Assembly (NCBI RefSeq): GCF_900089455.2
Contig: NZ_LT907988.1
Span: 310,001 to 374,000 of the forward strand
Source of the DNA: Orrella dioscoreae
GTDB lineage: Bacteria > Pseudomonadota > Gammaproteobacteria > Burkholderiales > Burkholderiaceae_B
Length of the DNA stretch: 64,000 bases
Direction of reading: 5' to 3'
Below, one piece after another: positions 8,519 to 18,998 of the stretch. The notes beneath the pieces were generated by a model that had not been told where the DNA came from, did not search any database, and saw only the letters and a list, made by a program, of their open reading frames with translations. How positions within the stretch are numbered: position 1 is the stretch's first letter; every line of letters starts with the position of its first letter. The position numbers were made by a program, and so were the translations under genes.

Positions 8519-9151
8519 ATGAGCTCGATCCAACCCTATCACCCCCCGGGCGGTTCGCCCGTCTCTCGCCTGCATCCGCTGGTGGCCGCGGCCGCCGTCG
8601 CCGTCATCGCCCTGTGCGTGGTCGGCATCGCCGGCTTCGCCGGCTGGCTGCCCCGCTCCCAAGCCCAGGAAGGCGCTTCCGGCGTCGCCGACGCCCAGAT
8701 GCTGGCCCAGGCGCCCGCTGCGCCTGAAGCCAAGCCCGCCAAGCCGGCGCAGCCCGCCAAACCGGCAGCCAAGCCAGCCGCGACCGCGGCGGCTGATTGC
8801 GCCCGCTGCGGCACCGTGGAAAGCGTGCGCCAGATCCAGGTGCCCGTCGATAACCAGGGCAACGCCATCGTCGGCACCTTGGCGGGCGGCGTCGTGGGCG
8901 GCGTGGTCGGCAACCAGTTCGGCGGCGGCAATGGCAAGACGGCGCTGACCGTGCTGGGCGCCGTCGGGGGCGCTTTGGCCGGCCGTGAAATCGAGCGTAA
9001 TATCCAAGGGCAACGAACCGTGACACGCCACGAGATGAAGGTGCGCATGAGCGACGGCGAACTTCGCACCTTCAATAGCCAGGAGCCGTTCAACCTGGCC
9101 TCGGGCGACCACGTTCGCATCAACGACAACGGCAGGGTCGTGCTGCGCTGA
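8519..9151 (+). CDS. glycine-zipper 2TM domain envelope protein
   Basis: A 210-residue protein with an N-terminal membrane or signal segment (about residues 20-45), a long Ala/Pro/Lys linker built from PAKP repeats (roughly 60-85), and a C-terminal domain with a glycine-zipper pair (IVGTLAGGVVGGVVGNQFGG and VLGAVGGALAGREIE). This is the layout of SlyB/PcP-like 2TM outer-membrane-associated proteins. There is no lipobox Cys; two Cys sit in DCARCGT before the zipper. The start is fixed by a near-perfect ribosome site, AAAGGAGGT, at 8504-8512. The role is probably structural in the envelope. Confidence 0.8.
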   Translation: MSSIQPYHPPGGSPVSRLHPLVAAAAVAVIALCVVGIAGFAGWLPRSQAQEGASGVADAQMLAQAPAAPEAKPAKPAQPAKPAAKPAATAAADCARCGTVESVRQIQVPVDNQGNAIVGTLAGGVVGGVVGNQFGGGNGKTALTVLGAVGGALAGREIERNIQGQRTVTRHEMKVRMSDGELRTFNSQEPFNLASGDHVRINDNGRVVLR

Positions 9152-9191
9152 GCGCGGCACCGGTCCCGCTCCAGCCCGCCAGAGACAAGGC

Positions 9192-10016
9192 ATGACGCAG
9201 ACTCCCAAGAACCCCTTCGTGCTGCCCGGCGTGGGGCAGTCTCCCGAACTCGCCGGCAACCCCATCATGGCCAGCATGGAAATGATGCGGCAAGCGTGGT
9301 CCAGCCTGGCTGGCGCGGGCGGCCTGGCGCAAAGCATGCCCATCACGCCGCCGCTCAGCCTGGAAGACCTCGAGCGCCGCATCAGCGACCTGCGCACCGT
9401 GGAAAACTGGCTGCAACTGAACCTCTCGCTCCTGGGCAGCACCATCCAGGGGCTGGAGGTGCAGCGCGCCACGATCTCCACGCTGCGTGCGTTCGCCGAC
9501 GGCATGTCCGCCAGCGCGCCGGGCGGAGCGGGCGAAGGCTCCCCGCTGGACGTGCTGCTGGGTATCCGGCGCCCGGCCGAGGGCAGGTCGCCCAGGCAGG
9601 CGGCCAAGCCGGCCGCGTCCCAGGCCGCTGCTGCGCCAGCGGCCCCGGCCCCGGCTGACAAGGCGCCCGAGGCCGCCGCGGCGGCAGTGCCGGGCACGGA
9701 AGGTCTTGCCGCAGCTGCCGCCGAGGCGACGCCCGCCGCGGCGAATGCCTGGTGGAACCTGCTGCAGCAGCAGTTCGACACGCTGGCCCAGGCGACGGCC
9801 GCCAGCATGCCGGGCATGGGAGCGGGCGCTGCGAAGCCCGCCGCGAAAGCCTCGGCCCAGCCCGCCGCGAAGCCGGGCGCCAAGCCGGCCAGCGCCACGG
9901 CGCCTGCCGCCAAGTCTTCCGCCGCGCCGCGCAAGCGCGCCACGAAGTCCTCCTCCAAGCCGGCCGCCAAGTCCGCGGCCAAGCGCGCGCCCCGCAAGAC
10001 GGTGGCGGGCGGCTGA
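9192..10016 (+). CDS. phaM: PhaM family polyhydroxyalkanoate granule regulatory protein
   Basis: A 274-residue protein with a conserved N-terminal region ([13 protein letters not shown], then [20 protein letters not shown]) and a long low-complexity Ala/Pro/Lys tail ending in basic [15 protein letters not shown] repeats. PhaM proteins activate PHA synthase and tie PHA granules to the nucleoid through such a histone-H1-like tail. The N-terminal segment is the diagnostic part; the tail alone would not be specific. No other PHA genes are in the window. Confidence 0.82.
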   Translation: MTQTPKNPFVLPGVGQSPELAGNPIMASMEMMRQAWSSLAGAGGLAQSMPITPPLSLEDLERRISDLRTVENWLQLNLSLLGSTIQGLEVQRATISTLRAFADGMSASAPGGAGEGSPLDVLLGIRRPAEGRSPRQAAKPAASQAAAAPAAPAPADKAPEAAAAAVPGTEGLAAAAAEATPAAANAWWNLLQQQFDTLAQATAASMPGMGAGAAKPAAKASAQPAAKPGAKPASATAPAAKSSAAPRKRATKSSSKPAAKSAAKRAPRKTVAGG

Positions 10017-10081
10017 TTCTTCTCCTCATCTACGCGCGGTGCGATTGGTCGCGCCGCGCATTCTTTTTTGTTGGAATCCCT

Positions 10082-11424
<1,343 letters not shown>

Positions 11425-11452
<28 letters not shown>

Positions 11453-12831
11453 GCCCGGCGGATCCCGACGCGTCTTCCCCTGCCGGGGCGGCGGCCGATG
11501 GCCTGCCCACGCCCCGGCGCCATTGGGCCGCGCTGACGCTGCTGACCGCGATGTCGCTGGCGGTGCTGGACGCCACCATCGCCAACGTCGCGCTGCCCAC
11601 CATCGCGGCCGACCTGGACACGACGCCGGCGTCCGCGGTCTGGATCGTCAACGCCTACAACCTCACGGTTGTCATGCTGTTGCTGCCGCTCTCGGCGGTG
11701 GCGGAGCGCGTGGGCTTCCGGCGCATGTTCTGTATCGGGCTCACCGTGTTCCTGCTGGGTTCCCTGGCCAGCGCGCTGTCGGGGTCGCTGGCATCGCTGG
11801 TGCTGGCGCGGGTCTTCCAGGCCACGGGTTCGGCCAGCCTCATGTGCCTCTTCGGCGGACTGGTGCGCAACATCTATCCCCTGCGCATGATGGGCCGGGG
11901 CATCAGCTGGAACGCCATGACGGTCGGCATCATGACCGTGCTGGGGCCGACCATCGGCGCGGGCATCCTGTCGCTGGCCTCGTGGCAGTGGATCTTCGCC
12001 ATCAATCTTCCCATCGGCTTGCTGGCCTTCCTGGGCGTGCGCATGCTGCCTGACGTGCCGGGCACCCGCAAGCCTTTCGACCTGCCCAGCGCGGTGCTTT
12101 GCATGATCATGCTGGCCTGCTTCATCCTGGGTATCGATCACCTGGCCTCCCACACGGTCCGCTCGCTGGGCCTGCTTGCCGTGGCGGCCGCGCTGGCCGT
12201 CTGGCTGGTGCGCCGTGCGCTGGCGCAGCCCGAGCCGCTGGTGCCGGTGGACCTGCTGCGCATTCCGTCGCTGGCCTACGCGGTCGCCGCCTCGGCGTTG
12301 TCCTTCGCGGCGCAGATGTCGGCGTTCGTGGCGTTTCCCTTCTACTTCCAGCAGGAGCGCGGCCTGGATGCGCTGACGACTGGCCTGCTGCTGTCGGCCT
12401 GGCCGCTGGGCGCGGCCCTCATGGCCCCGCCCGCGGGACGCCTGTCGGACCGCTATTCCGCCGCGATGCTGGCCGGCATCGGCGCGGGCACCATGGCGGT
12501 GGGGCTGGCCGTGCTGTCGGCCTTGCCGCTGGACGTGCCTCTGTCGTGGACGGCGGCGGCCATGTTCCTGGCCGGCGTGGGCTTCGGCTTCTTCCAGACG
12601 CCGAACAACCGCGCCATGCTGACCTCGGCGCCCCGCCACCGCAGCGGGGCGGCGGGTGGCCTGCAGGCCACCACCCGGGTCTTCGGCCAGAGTTTCGGCA
12701 CTGCGCTGGTGGCCATCGCCTTCGGCCTGGCGGCCTTGCGCGGGCCCACGCTGGCGCTGGCCTTCAGCAGCGCCTGTGCCGTGCTGGCCGTGGCCGTCAA
12801 CGGCGTCAGGCTGAAGAGGCTACGGCCATAG
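11425..12831 (+). CDS. MFS transporter, DHA2-like drug exporter
   Basis: A protein of up to 468 residues with about 14 predicted membrane helices, resembling EmrB/QacA-type exporters. The first helix carries the family pattern [22 protein letters not shown], followed by [16 protein letters not shown], and motif A-like [10 protein letters not shown] between helices 2 and 3. There is no ATG before the first helix: the candidate starts are TTG codons at 11425 (inside glmU) and 11449 (over the glmU stop), so it is probably coupled to glmU translation. Substrate unknown. Confidence 0.85.
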
Positions 12832-12978
12832 AAGGGGCCCCCACGCCGCGCCTTCGGCTTGCTGCCCCCGGGGGGGGCGTCTTTTGTCTGGGGGCGGCCC
12901 GGCGACAAAAGGGGCCCCCACGCTGCGCCTGCGGCTTGCTGCCCCCCGGGGGGACGCCTTTTGTCTTGGGCCGGCCCG
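12832..12978. repeat. two tandem copies of a 77-bp intergenic repeat
   Basis: Two similar units begin with AAGGGGCCCCCACGC (12832 and 12909, period 77), each followed by a GCGCCT-CGGCTTGCTG stretch, a C-run/G-run palindrome (CCCCCGGGGG type) and a TTTTGTCT tail. The palindromic cores could fold into stable hairpins and terminate transcription from the MFS gene. The composition (G/C-run, T-run) differs from coding sequence, and no ORF covers it. Confidence 0.75.
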
Positions 12979-13009
12979 CGCCGTCGCCCGGCAGCCACGC
13001 CTGGCCTTC

Positions 13010-13015
13010 TATAAT
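13010..13015 (+). promoter_or_regulatory. putative -10 box upstream of ugd
   Basis: TATAAT matches the sigma-70 -10 consensus exactly and lies 53 bases before the ugd start. No convincing -35 box is found 16-18 bases upstream, so the assignment rests on the -10 alone. Confidence 0.45.
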
Positions 13016-13068
13016 TCCCCCCGGCGTCGCGACTGGCGGCGCCACGGATTCCTGTAGGGACGCGATTC

Positions 13069-14391
13069 ATGAAGATCACCGTGATAGGCACGGGGTATGT
13101 GGGGCTGGTCACCGGCGCCTGCCTGGCCGACATGGGCAACAACGTCATGTGCCTGGACGTGGACGAGGCCAAGGTGGCCATGCTGCGCGAAGGCCGCATC
13201 CCCATCTATGAGCCGGGCCTGGAAGAGCTGGTGCAGCGCAACGTCGAGGCCAGCCGCCTGCAGTTCACCAACGACATCGAAGCCAGCGTGGCCTTCGGCG
13301 ACGTGCAGTTCATCGCCGTGGGCACGCCGCCCGGCGAGGACGGATCGGCCGACCTGCAATACGTGCTGGCCGCCGCCCGCAACATCGGCCGCCACATGGC
13401 GAACCGCAAGGTCATCGTCGACAAGTCCACCGTGCCCGTGGGCACCGCCGACAATGTGCGCGCGGCAGTGGCCGAGGTGCTGGCCGAGCGCGGCGTCGAG
13501 CTGCCTTTCGGCGTGGTCTCCAATCCCGAATTCCTGAAGGAAGGCTCGGCGGTCAAGGACTTCATGGGCCCCGAGCGCATCATCGTCGGCGCCGACAGCG
13601 ATGAAGACGTCGCCGTGATGCGCCGCATCTACGGCCCCTTCCAGCGCACCCACGACCGCCTGATGGTCATGGACCTGCGCTCGGCGGAACTCACCAAGTA
13701 CGCCGCCAACGCCATGCTGGCCACGCGCATCTCGTTCATGAACGAGATGGCGGGCCTGGCCGAAGCGCTGGGCGCGGACATCGAACACGTGCGCCGCGGC
13801 ATCGGCGCCGACTCGCGCATCGGCTACCACTTCCTGTATCCCGGCGCGGGCTACGGCGGTTCGTGCTTCCCCAAGGACGTGCAGGCGCTGATCCGCACCG
13901 CCGACGAGTTCGGCCTGCCGATGCGCGTGGTGCATGCGGTGGAAGCCACCAACGTCGAGCAGAAGCGCGCACTGGCGCGCAAGGCCATCGCGCGCTTCGG
14001 CGAGGACCTGTCGGGCCGGACCTTCGCGCTGTGGGGCTTGGCCTTCAAGCCCAACACCGACGACATGCGCGAGGCGCCCAGTCTTGAGGTCATCGATGAG
14101 CTGACCCGTCGCGGCGCGCGTGTCTGCGCCCATGACCCGGTCGCCATGCACGAGGCCGGCAAGCTGCTGGCCGGCAATGATCGTGTCACGCTGGCCGACG
14201 ACATGTATGCCGCGCTGGAGGGAGCAGATGCCCTCATCATCGTGACGGAATGGAAGGTCTTCCGCGCCCCTGACTTTGAGCGCGTCAAGCGCGCGCTGAA
14301 GACGCCGGTTATCTTCGATGGACGTAACCTGTATGATCCCGCCGATCTGCGCGATTTGGGCTTTGACTATGAGGGAATCGGTCGTCGCTGA
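13069..14391 (+). CDS. ugd: UDP-glucose 6-dehydrogenase
   Basis: A 440-residue enzyme that oxidises UDP-glucose to UDP-glucuronate for surface polysaccharide or lipid A sugars. It begins with an NAD-binding Rossmann motif ([17 protein letters not shown]), contains the catalytic-Lys region GLAEALG and the active-site Cys in YGGSCFPKD, and has the C-terminal UDP-binding part ([18 protein letters not shown]). Length and motifs are standard. It heads a polysaccharide block, although a 38-base gap and a drop in GC separate it from the next gene. Confidence 0.97.
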   Translation: MKITVIGTGYVGLVTGACLADMGNNVMCLDVDEAKVAMLREGRIPIYEPGLEELVQRNVEASRLQFTNDIEASVAFGDVQFIAVGTPPGEDGSADLQYVLAAARNIGRHMANRKVIVDKSTVPVGTADNVRAAVAEVLAERGVELPFGVVSNPEFLKEGSAVKDFMGPERIIVGADSDEDVAVMRRIYGPFQRTHDRLMVMDLRSAELTKYAANAMLATRISFMNEMAGLAEALGADIEHVRRGIGADSRIGYHFLYPGAGYGGSCFPKDVQALIRTADEFGLPMRVVHAVEATNVEQKRALARKAIARFGEDLSGRTFALWGLAFKPNTDDMREAPSLEVIDELTRRGARVCAHDPVAMHEAGKLLAGNDRVTLADDMYAALEGADALIIVTEWKVFRAPDFERVKRALKTPVIFDGRNLYDPADLRDLGFDYEGIGRR

Positions 14392-14429
14392 AATTTTCGA
14401 TTGAAATCAGCCATTCCACCCCATACCTC

Positions 14430-15767
14430 ATGAATTTTCTCTTTCGTTTCCTTGCTTTCCCCCAAAGTGAACACGATCTGTCGGACACGGCGCCGGGAAG
14501 GTTTTGGTTGTGGGTTTTCCTGCTTCTTTTCTCCTGTATCAGTTTCGTCGGGCTGGTGCTGGTCAAAGCTGAATCCTGGGCCTGGACTGCACTGAGCCTG
14601 CTGGGCTTGCTTGTCTTGCTGGGAAGGCGCGGGCAAGGGCTAGGGGTGTCCAAGTCGCTGCGCGCCTGGGTCATCGTTTGCTTGCTATGGTGTGTCGCGG
14701 CATTGAGCTCTTGGGCCGCGAATGGTTTTCTCGTGTCGCAGGGCCGCGAGCTGGATACGCCTTACCTGAAGTTCCTCCTGGTGCCGTTCATCGTCTTCGG
14801 GCTTGCGCCGTTCTGGCAAGGCAACGCACAGCGCATCGCGAACAAGCTTTGGGTTTGCTACATCGTCGGTGCGATCCTGTGCTTTGCGACGGCGTATGCC
14901 CAGGTCCATGGCTGGCTGGATGCGTGGCTAGTGGGTGAGGGCATTGGCCGTGCAGGTGGCGCCGTCAATCCCATCTACTTCGGCAATATTTCATTGTTGC
15001 TCGGCCTCCTTGGCCTGCTGAGTGGGTTGAAGCTTGCGCGGCGCCACGGCGCCTTGGGTTGGGGCCTCCTGGGATGGTTCGCACTGCTGTGCGGCCTGCT
15101 GGCCAGCCTCTTGTCGATGTCGCGAGGGGGGTGGGTCGCGCTGCCCTTCCTGCTGCTCATCGTCGTGGCATCGGCGTGGGCCCGGCGGCAGAAGGGGCGT
15201 TTGATCGGGATCGTGGGGGTATTCCTCGCGGGCATCCTGGTGGCGCAGGCACTCATGCCTGGCGATGTGCTGCGACATCGTGTCGGCCTGGCCTATACCG
15301 CCCTGTTGTCTTTTGATCCGAACGCCAGCCAGGACTCCGTGGGATATCGCCTGCGCATGTGGAAGCATGCGCTGGACGTCACTGTCGAGCATCCGCTGTT
15401 CGGCGCGGGGCCCGGCAGCTATGTGTTCGAGGCCGAGGGAGTCGATTCGCCACGATTCCGGCATGCGCACAGCGATTATTTCAATGCCGCCGCCAATCTT
15501 GGCCTGTTGGGCCTGCTGGCGTTGTTGTTCTCATACGCTTATCCGGCCTGGCGGTTTTTCCGGCTGTCCCGCAGCGTCGAGCCGTGGCGTGCCGAGATAG
15601 CGCTCGGAGGCCTGCTTGTGGTGACAGGCTATGCGATTTTCTCGCTGACGGATGTCATGTTCTATCGCTCCATCGGCACGGTGTTTTATCTTGGGACGGT
15701 CACCTTGCTGCTGGCGCTTGCCGAGCCGGGCCAGGAAGCCACAAGAACGGAACGCATCGGCCCATGA
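14430..15767 (+). CDS. O-antigen ligase family (WaaL/Wzy_C) membrane protein
   Basis: A 445-residue protein with about 11-12 membrane helices and a large periplasmic loop. The loop has the family features: RLRMWKHALDV with conserved Arg, HPLFGAGPGSY, and the His motif HAHSDYFNAAANLGLLG. Proteins of this type join O-antigen to lipid A-core in the periplasm or polymerise it; I cannot tell ligase from polymerase by sequence alone. The GC content falls to about 58% in sampled lines, below its neighbours, as is usual for surface-polysaccharide genes with a history of transfer. Its stop overlaps the next start (ATGA). Confidence 0.85.
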   Translation: MNFLFRFLAFPQSEHDLSDTAPGRFWLWVFLLLFSCISFVGLVLVKAESWAWTALSLLGLLVLLGRRGQGLGVSKSLRAWVIVCLLWCVAALSSWAANGFLVSQGRELDTPYLKFLLVPFIVFGLAPFWQGNAQRIANKLWVCYIVGAILCFATAYAQVHGWLDAWLVGEGIGRAGGAVNPIYFGNISLLLGLLGLLSGLKLARRHGALGWGLLGWFALLCGLLASLLSMSRGGWVALPFLLLIVVASAWARRQKGRLIGIVGVFLAGILVAQALMPGDVLRHRVGLAYTALLSFDPNASQDSVGYRLRMWKHALDVTVEHPLFGAGPGSYVFEAEGVDSPRFRHAHSDYFNAAANLGLLGLLALLFSYAYPAWRFFRLSRSVEPWRAEIALGGLLVVTGYAIFSLTDVMFYRSIGTVFYLGTVTLLLALAEPGQEATRTERIGP

Positions 15768-16810
15768 GCGGCCTGGGCGGACTTTCCTCGTGCCGTGTCC
15801 TTCTGGTCTGCCAGGACAATCTGGGCGACCTGGTCTTTGCGTCCGCCATCGCGAATGCGCTGCGCGCTGGCGCTACCGTGGATGTGCTGGCACGGCCAGA
15901 TACCGCCACGGTGGCGCGATTCATGCCAGGTACGAATCAGGTGCACGCCGTGCCGGCTGTCCTGGCCATCAACCCGCTTGTGCGCCGGGGGCGCCTGCGC
16001 GCGTTTCTCGCTGCCCGTCGAGTATTGAAGGCCACGGGCTACGACGTGGCGATTCTCGTCGGCAAGAACTGGCGCCTGGGCTGGCTGGCGAAGCTGGCCG
16101 GGATTCCGGTGCGTGTTGGCTATGCCTATCCAAAGCTCAAGAGATTCCTGACGCATGTGGCGCCGCTGCCCAGCCGGCAACAGCCGGTGGTGCCTGCCTT
16201 GATGACGCTGCTCGATGCACTGGGCGAGACAGAAAGATCGGCGCATTACGTGCTCGATCCAGCCAAAGTCCAGGCCGCTCGTGAGCAGGCAGCCATCGAT
16301 GTCGCGCAGTTGCATGGCAAGACGCGACCCTGGGTGGGCTTGCACGCCTTCGCAGGCAGCCCCACGCGCTGCCTGCCCTTGGAGGTGTGGCGTTCGTTCG
16401 CGCAGGTCTTGTCAGACGCTGGCAAGCAGGTGGTGTGGTTTGGCGTATCCAAAGAGTTGCAGCGCCTGCGTGATCTGAATGCGCCTGGCTTGTATGGCGA
16501 TGTCTTGGGCGACGGTTCATTGGACAGCACGATCGGACTGCTGGCGCATTGCGAGGCCTATGCGGGCCATGATTCCGGCGTGCTGCATATCGCGTCTGCT
16601 TGCGGCTTGCGCACATTGGGTGTCTTCGCGCCGGGGGAGCCGGCGCGAACCTTCGCCCAAGGGCCCGGAGGCGGCGAAACCTTGCACCGGGTCTCTCCGG
16701 CGGAGATCGATCTGCAGACGTTGGTCCGCGCGTTCTCTGATTGTTTTCCGGCGCTGACGCTGGCGGATCAGCCTTTTCCCGTGTCGCCCCCGACTACGCC
16801 ACCCCTATGA
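15764..16810 (+). CDS. glycosyltransferase family 9 (heptosyltransferase-like)
   Basis: A 348-residue protein similar to ADP-heptose:LPS heptosyltransferases. It has the N-terminal nucleotide-fold start CRVLLVCQDNLGDLVFASAI, a central linker, and the C-terminal GT9 sites (WVGLHAFAG, then IGLLAHCEAYAGHDSGVLHIA), which bind the sugar nucleotide. It is expected to act at the inner-membrane cytosolic face in LPS core synthesis. The ATG overlaps the ligase gene stop, and its own stop overlaps the next ATG, so the three genes are translationally coupled. The sugar transferred cannot be read from the sequence. Confidence 0.85.
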   Translation: MSGLGGLSSCRVLLVCQDNLGDLVFASAIANALRAGATVDVLARPDTATVARFMPGTNQVHAVPAVLAINPLVRRGRLRAFLAARRVLKATGYDVAILVGKNWRLGWLAKLAGIPVRVGYAYPKLKRFLTHVAPLPSRQQPVVPALMTLLDALGETERSAHYVLDPAKVQAAREQAAIDVAQLHGKTRPWVGLHAFAGSPTRCLPLEVWRSFAQVLSDAGKQVVWFGVSKELQRLRDLNAPGLYGDVLGDGSLDSTIGLLAHCEAYAGHDSGVLHIASACGLRTLGVFAPGEPARTFAQGPGGGETLHRVSPAEIDLQTLVRAFSDCFPALTLADQPFPVSPPTTPPL

Positions 16811-17874
16811 AAATCCTTCAACTCAACTTCGAGAAAGGCTGGCGCGGCGGTGAGCGCCAGACGCTCTATTGCATGCTGGCCTTCCGGGCGGCGGGCCACG
16901 AGGTCGAGCTGCTGGCGCGCGAAGGCGGGCCCATGGCCGAACGCGCGCGCGCCGAGGGCTTCACCGTCCACACCGCGCGCAACGTGCCTGGCCAGCTGGC
17001 TTACCTTGCCACGCGCGGCCGGCGCCACGACGTGATCCACGCGCAGACCGCCAATACGGTGACCTGGGCCGTGCTGACCAAGCGCCTGCATGGCGCGCTG
17101 GTGGTGTTCTCGCGCCGCACGTCCTTCGTGGTGAAGCCGGGCGAGGAATGGAAGACAGGCGCCAAGTGGCGCCGTGTCGATGTGATGGCCACGGTCAGCG
17201 ACATGGCGGCCGCCGAGCCGCGCCGCCTGGGCCTGTCGCCCGTGGTGATCCGCAGCGCGGTCGAGCCGCGCGCCATCGACCAGGCCAACGTCGATGCGCT
17301 GGTGCAGGAATACCAGTTGCAGGGCAAGAAGGTGCTGGCGACCTCTGCGGCGCTCATCCAGGACAAGGATCCGCTGACGCTCATCCGCGCCGTGGCGCGC
17401 CTGGCGAAGACGCGAGACGATTTCGTGTTCCTGCATTTTGGCGGCGGCGGTCATCGCGAGCAGGCGGCGCGCGACCTGGTCGATGAACTCGGCTTGGCAG
17501 GCACCTATCAGCTGTGCGGCTTCCGGCGTGGCGTCGAGGACTTCTACAGCATCATGGACGTCTTCGTCATGAGTTCGGAAGAAGAGGCGCTGGGCAGCAG
17601 CGTGCTGGATGCCTTCCTGTTGCGCGTGCCGGTCGTGTCGACGGCGGCGGGCGGCTTGGCGGAATCCCTGGCCGACGGTCGTGGCGTGCTGTGCCCCGTG
17701 GGTGACGATGCGGCCCTGGCCGATGGCATGGCGCGCCTGCTGGACGATGCGGCGCTGCGTGCCGAGGTCACCGAAAAGGCCCATGCCTATGTCCGCAGCG
17801 AGCACGACGTCACGGAAATGGGCCGGCGCTATCTGGAACAGATGACGCAGGGCCTGGCGCGGCGCGGGCGCTGA
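16807..17874 (+). CDS. glycosyltransferase family 4 (GT-B fold)
   Basis: A 355-residue glycosyltransferase with the GT4 acceptor-domain start MKILQLNFEKGWRGGERQTL and a donor-domain motif around DVFVMSSEEEALGSSVLDAF, which holds the catalytic E-x7-E type motif. It probably adds a sugar to LPS core or O-antigen in the cytoplasm. GC content returns to the chromosomal level in this gene, unlike the two preceding ones. It ends just before a small hairpin shared with the convergent porin gene. Confidence 0.88.
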   Translation: MKILQLNFEKGWRGGERQTLYCMLAFRAAGHEVELLAREGGPMAERARAEGFTVHTARNVPGQLAYLATRGRRHDVIHAQTANTVTWAVLTKRLHGALVVFSRRTSFVVKPGEEWKTGAKWRRVDVMATVSDMAAAEPRRLGLSPVVIRSAVEPRAIDQANVDALVQEYQLQGKKVLATSAALIQDKDPLTLIRAVARLAKTRDDFVFLHFGGGGHREQAARDLVDELGLAGTYQLCGFRRGVEDFYSIMDVFVMSSEEEALGSSVLDAFLLRVPVVSTAAGGLAESLADGRGVLCPVGDDAALADGMARLLDDAALRAEVTEKAHAYVRSEHDVTEMGRRYLEQMTQGLARRGR

Positions 17875-17876
17875 GG

Positions 17877-17891
17877 CGCCCGCTTCGGGCG
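17877..17891. terminator. putative hairpin between convergent genes
   Basis: CGCCCG (17877-17882) and CGGGCG (17886-17891) form a six-base stem with a three-base loop between the glycosyltransferase and porin stops. It lacks a T-run. Confidence 0.4.
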
Positions 17892-17894
17892 GAC

Positions 17895-18998
17895 TCAGTA
17901 CCGGTGGCGCAGCCCCACCGCATACTGCGTCTCGCGCCAGCCGGCGTCGTGCCAGGCGCCGATCATGTGCCCCAGCACCGCATACACATTCGTGCGCCTG
18001 GACAGATCATGGGCATAGCCCACTGACAGCACCTGCTGGTTGTGCGTGGCATCCTGCCGCGCCAGCGCGCCGCCGTCCCGCGGCAGGCTGGCCTGCCATG
18101 AAGCCAGCACCGATCCCGCGCCCACCCGCCACGCACCGCCCAGCATCACGCCGTGCACGGTGGAACCCGGGTAGTACACGGATTGGCCGGGCCATTGGAT
18201 GGCGGGCACGGTCGAGCCGTGGCGCATGAGCGACCACGCGCCATACAGCGTCAGGTCATCGATCTTGCCGCGTGCCGCCAACGACACCGCATAGGGCTTG
18301 GCGCTGCCGTCCGCGGCCTGCATGCCCAGGTCATGCGGCGAGCCCGGTCCCCAGTCCGCGCGCTCCACCGTCAGCGTCACCGCGTGCGCGGCGCCTTCGT
18401 GCACCAGCGCCGCGCTCATCACCTTGCTGCGCGTGGCACTGCCCGCGCGCGGTTCATTCTGGTCGAAGCTGTAGTCCACGCCCGCGCGCCAGCCGCCGGC
18501 GGACGGCGTCCAGTAGGCCAGCGTGTTGTCGTTGCGATTGGCGTTGAAGGGTTGCAGCGAGGTCTGCGCGCCCGTGACCAGGTAGGAGGCCAGGAAAGGA
18601 TCGAAGTCGGCCAGCACGGCGGACGACACCGAGGTCTGGCGGCCCAGGCGCAGATCACCCAGGGGGCTGTCGATGCCCAGCCACGCGGCGCGCCCGAAAA
18701 GCCGGCTGCCTTGCGCGGAGCGGCCCGTGTTGGCGACCACGCCGCTTTCCAGCTGGAAGCGGGCGCGCCAGCCGCCGCCCAGGTCTTCGTGGCCGCGCAG
18801 GCCCCAGCGCGAGCCCGACTGCACGCCGGATTGCAGGGCCAGCGACGAGCCCTCCTCATCGCGGTGCGTGCCCGTCATGCTGAGATCCAGCACGCCATAG
18901 AGGGTGACGGCGCCGGTGCTGGGCGCCGCGGTCTGCGCGGCGGCGGGCGCGGACAGCGCAGCCAGCGCCACCACGGCGCAACATTGCCTGATCCGCAT
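17895..18998 (-). CDS. Gram-negative porin
   Basis: A 367-residue outer-membrane beta-barrel porin of the betaproteobacterial general-porin family. It has a signal peptide (about residues 1-22, ending APAAAQ), then the typical SVTLYG-type start (AVTLYGVLDLSM), GSRWGLRGHEDLGGGWRARF, LFGRAAWLGIDSPLGDLRLG and the C-terminal aromatic residue (HRY) needed for barrel insertion. The start overlaps the stop of the upstream acyltransferase gene by four bases, an unusual partner for a porin. Solute specificity is unknown. Confidence 0.92.
   Translation of the reverse strand: MRIRQCCAVVALAALSAPAAAQTAAPSTGAVTLYGVLDLSMTGTHRDEEGSSLALQSGVQSGSRWGLRGHEDLGGGWRARFQLESGVVANTGRSAQGSRLFGRAAWLGIDSPLGDLRLGRQTSVSSAVLADFDPFLASYLVTGAQTSLQPFNANRNDNTLAYWTPSAGGWRAGVDYSFDQNEPRAGSATRSKVMSAALVHEGAAHAVTLTVERADWGPGSPHDLGMQAADGSAKPYAVSLAARGKIDDLTLYGAWSLMRHGSTVPAIQWPGQSVYYPGSTVHGVMLGGAWRVGAGSVLASWQASLPRDGGALARQDATHNQQVLSVGYAHDLSRRTNVYAVLGHMIGAWHDAGWRETQYAVGLRHRY

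Noticed and set aside
12832-12978. CRISPR array
   Set aside because: Only two units occur and they adjoin as a tandem repeat without spacers; no cas genes are present.
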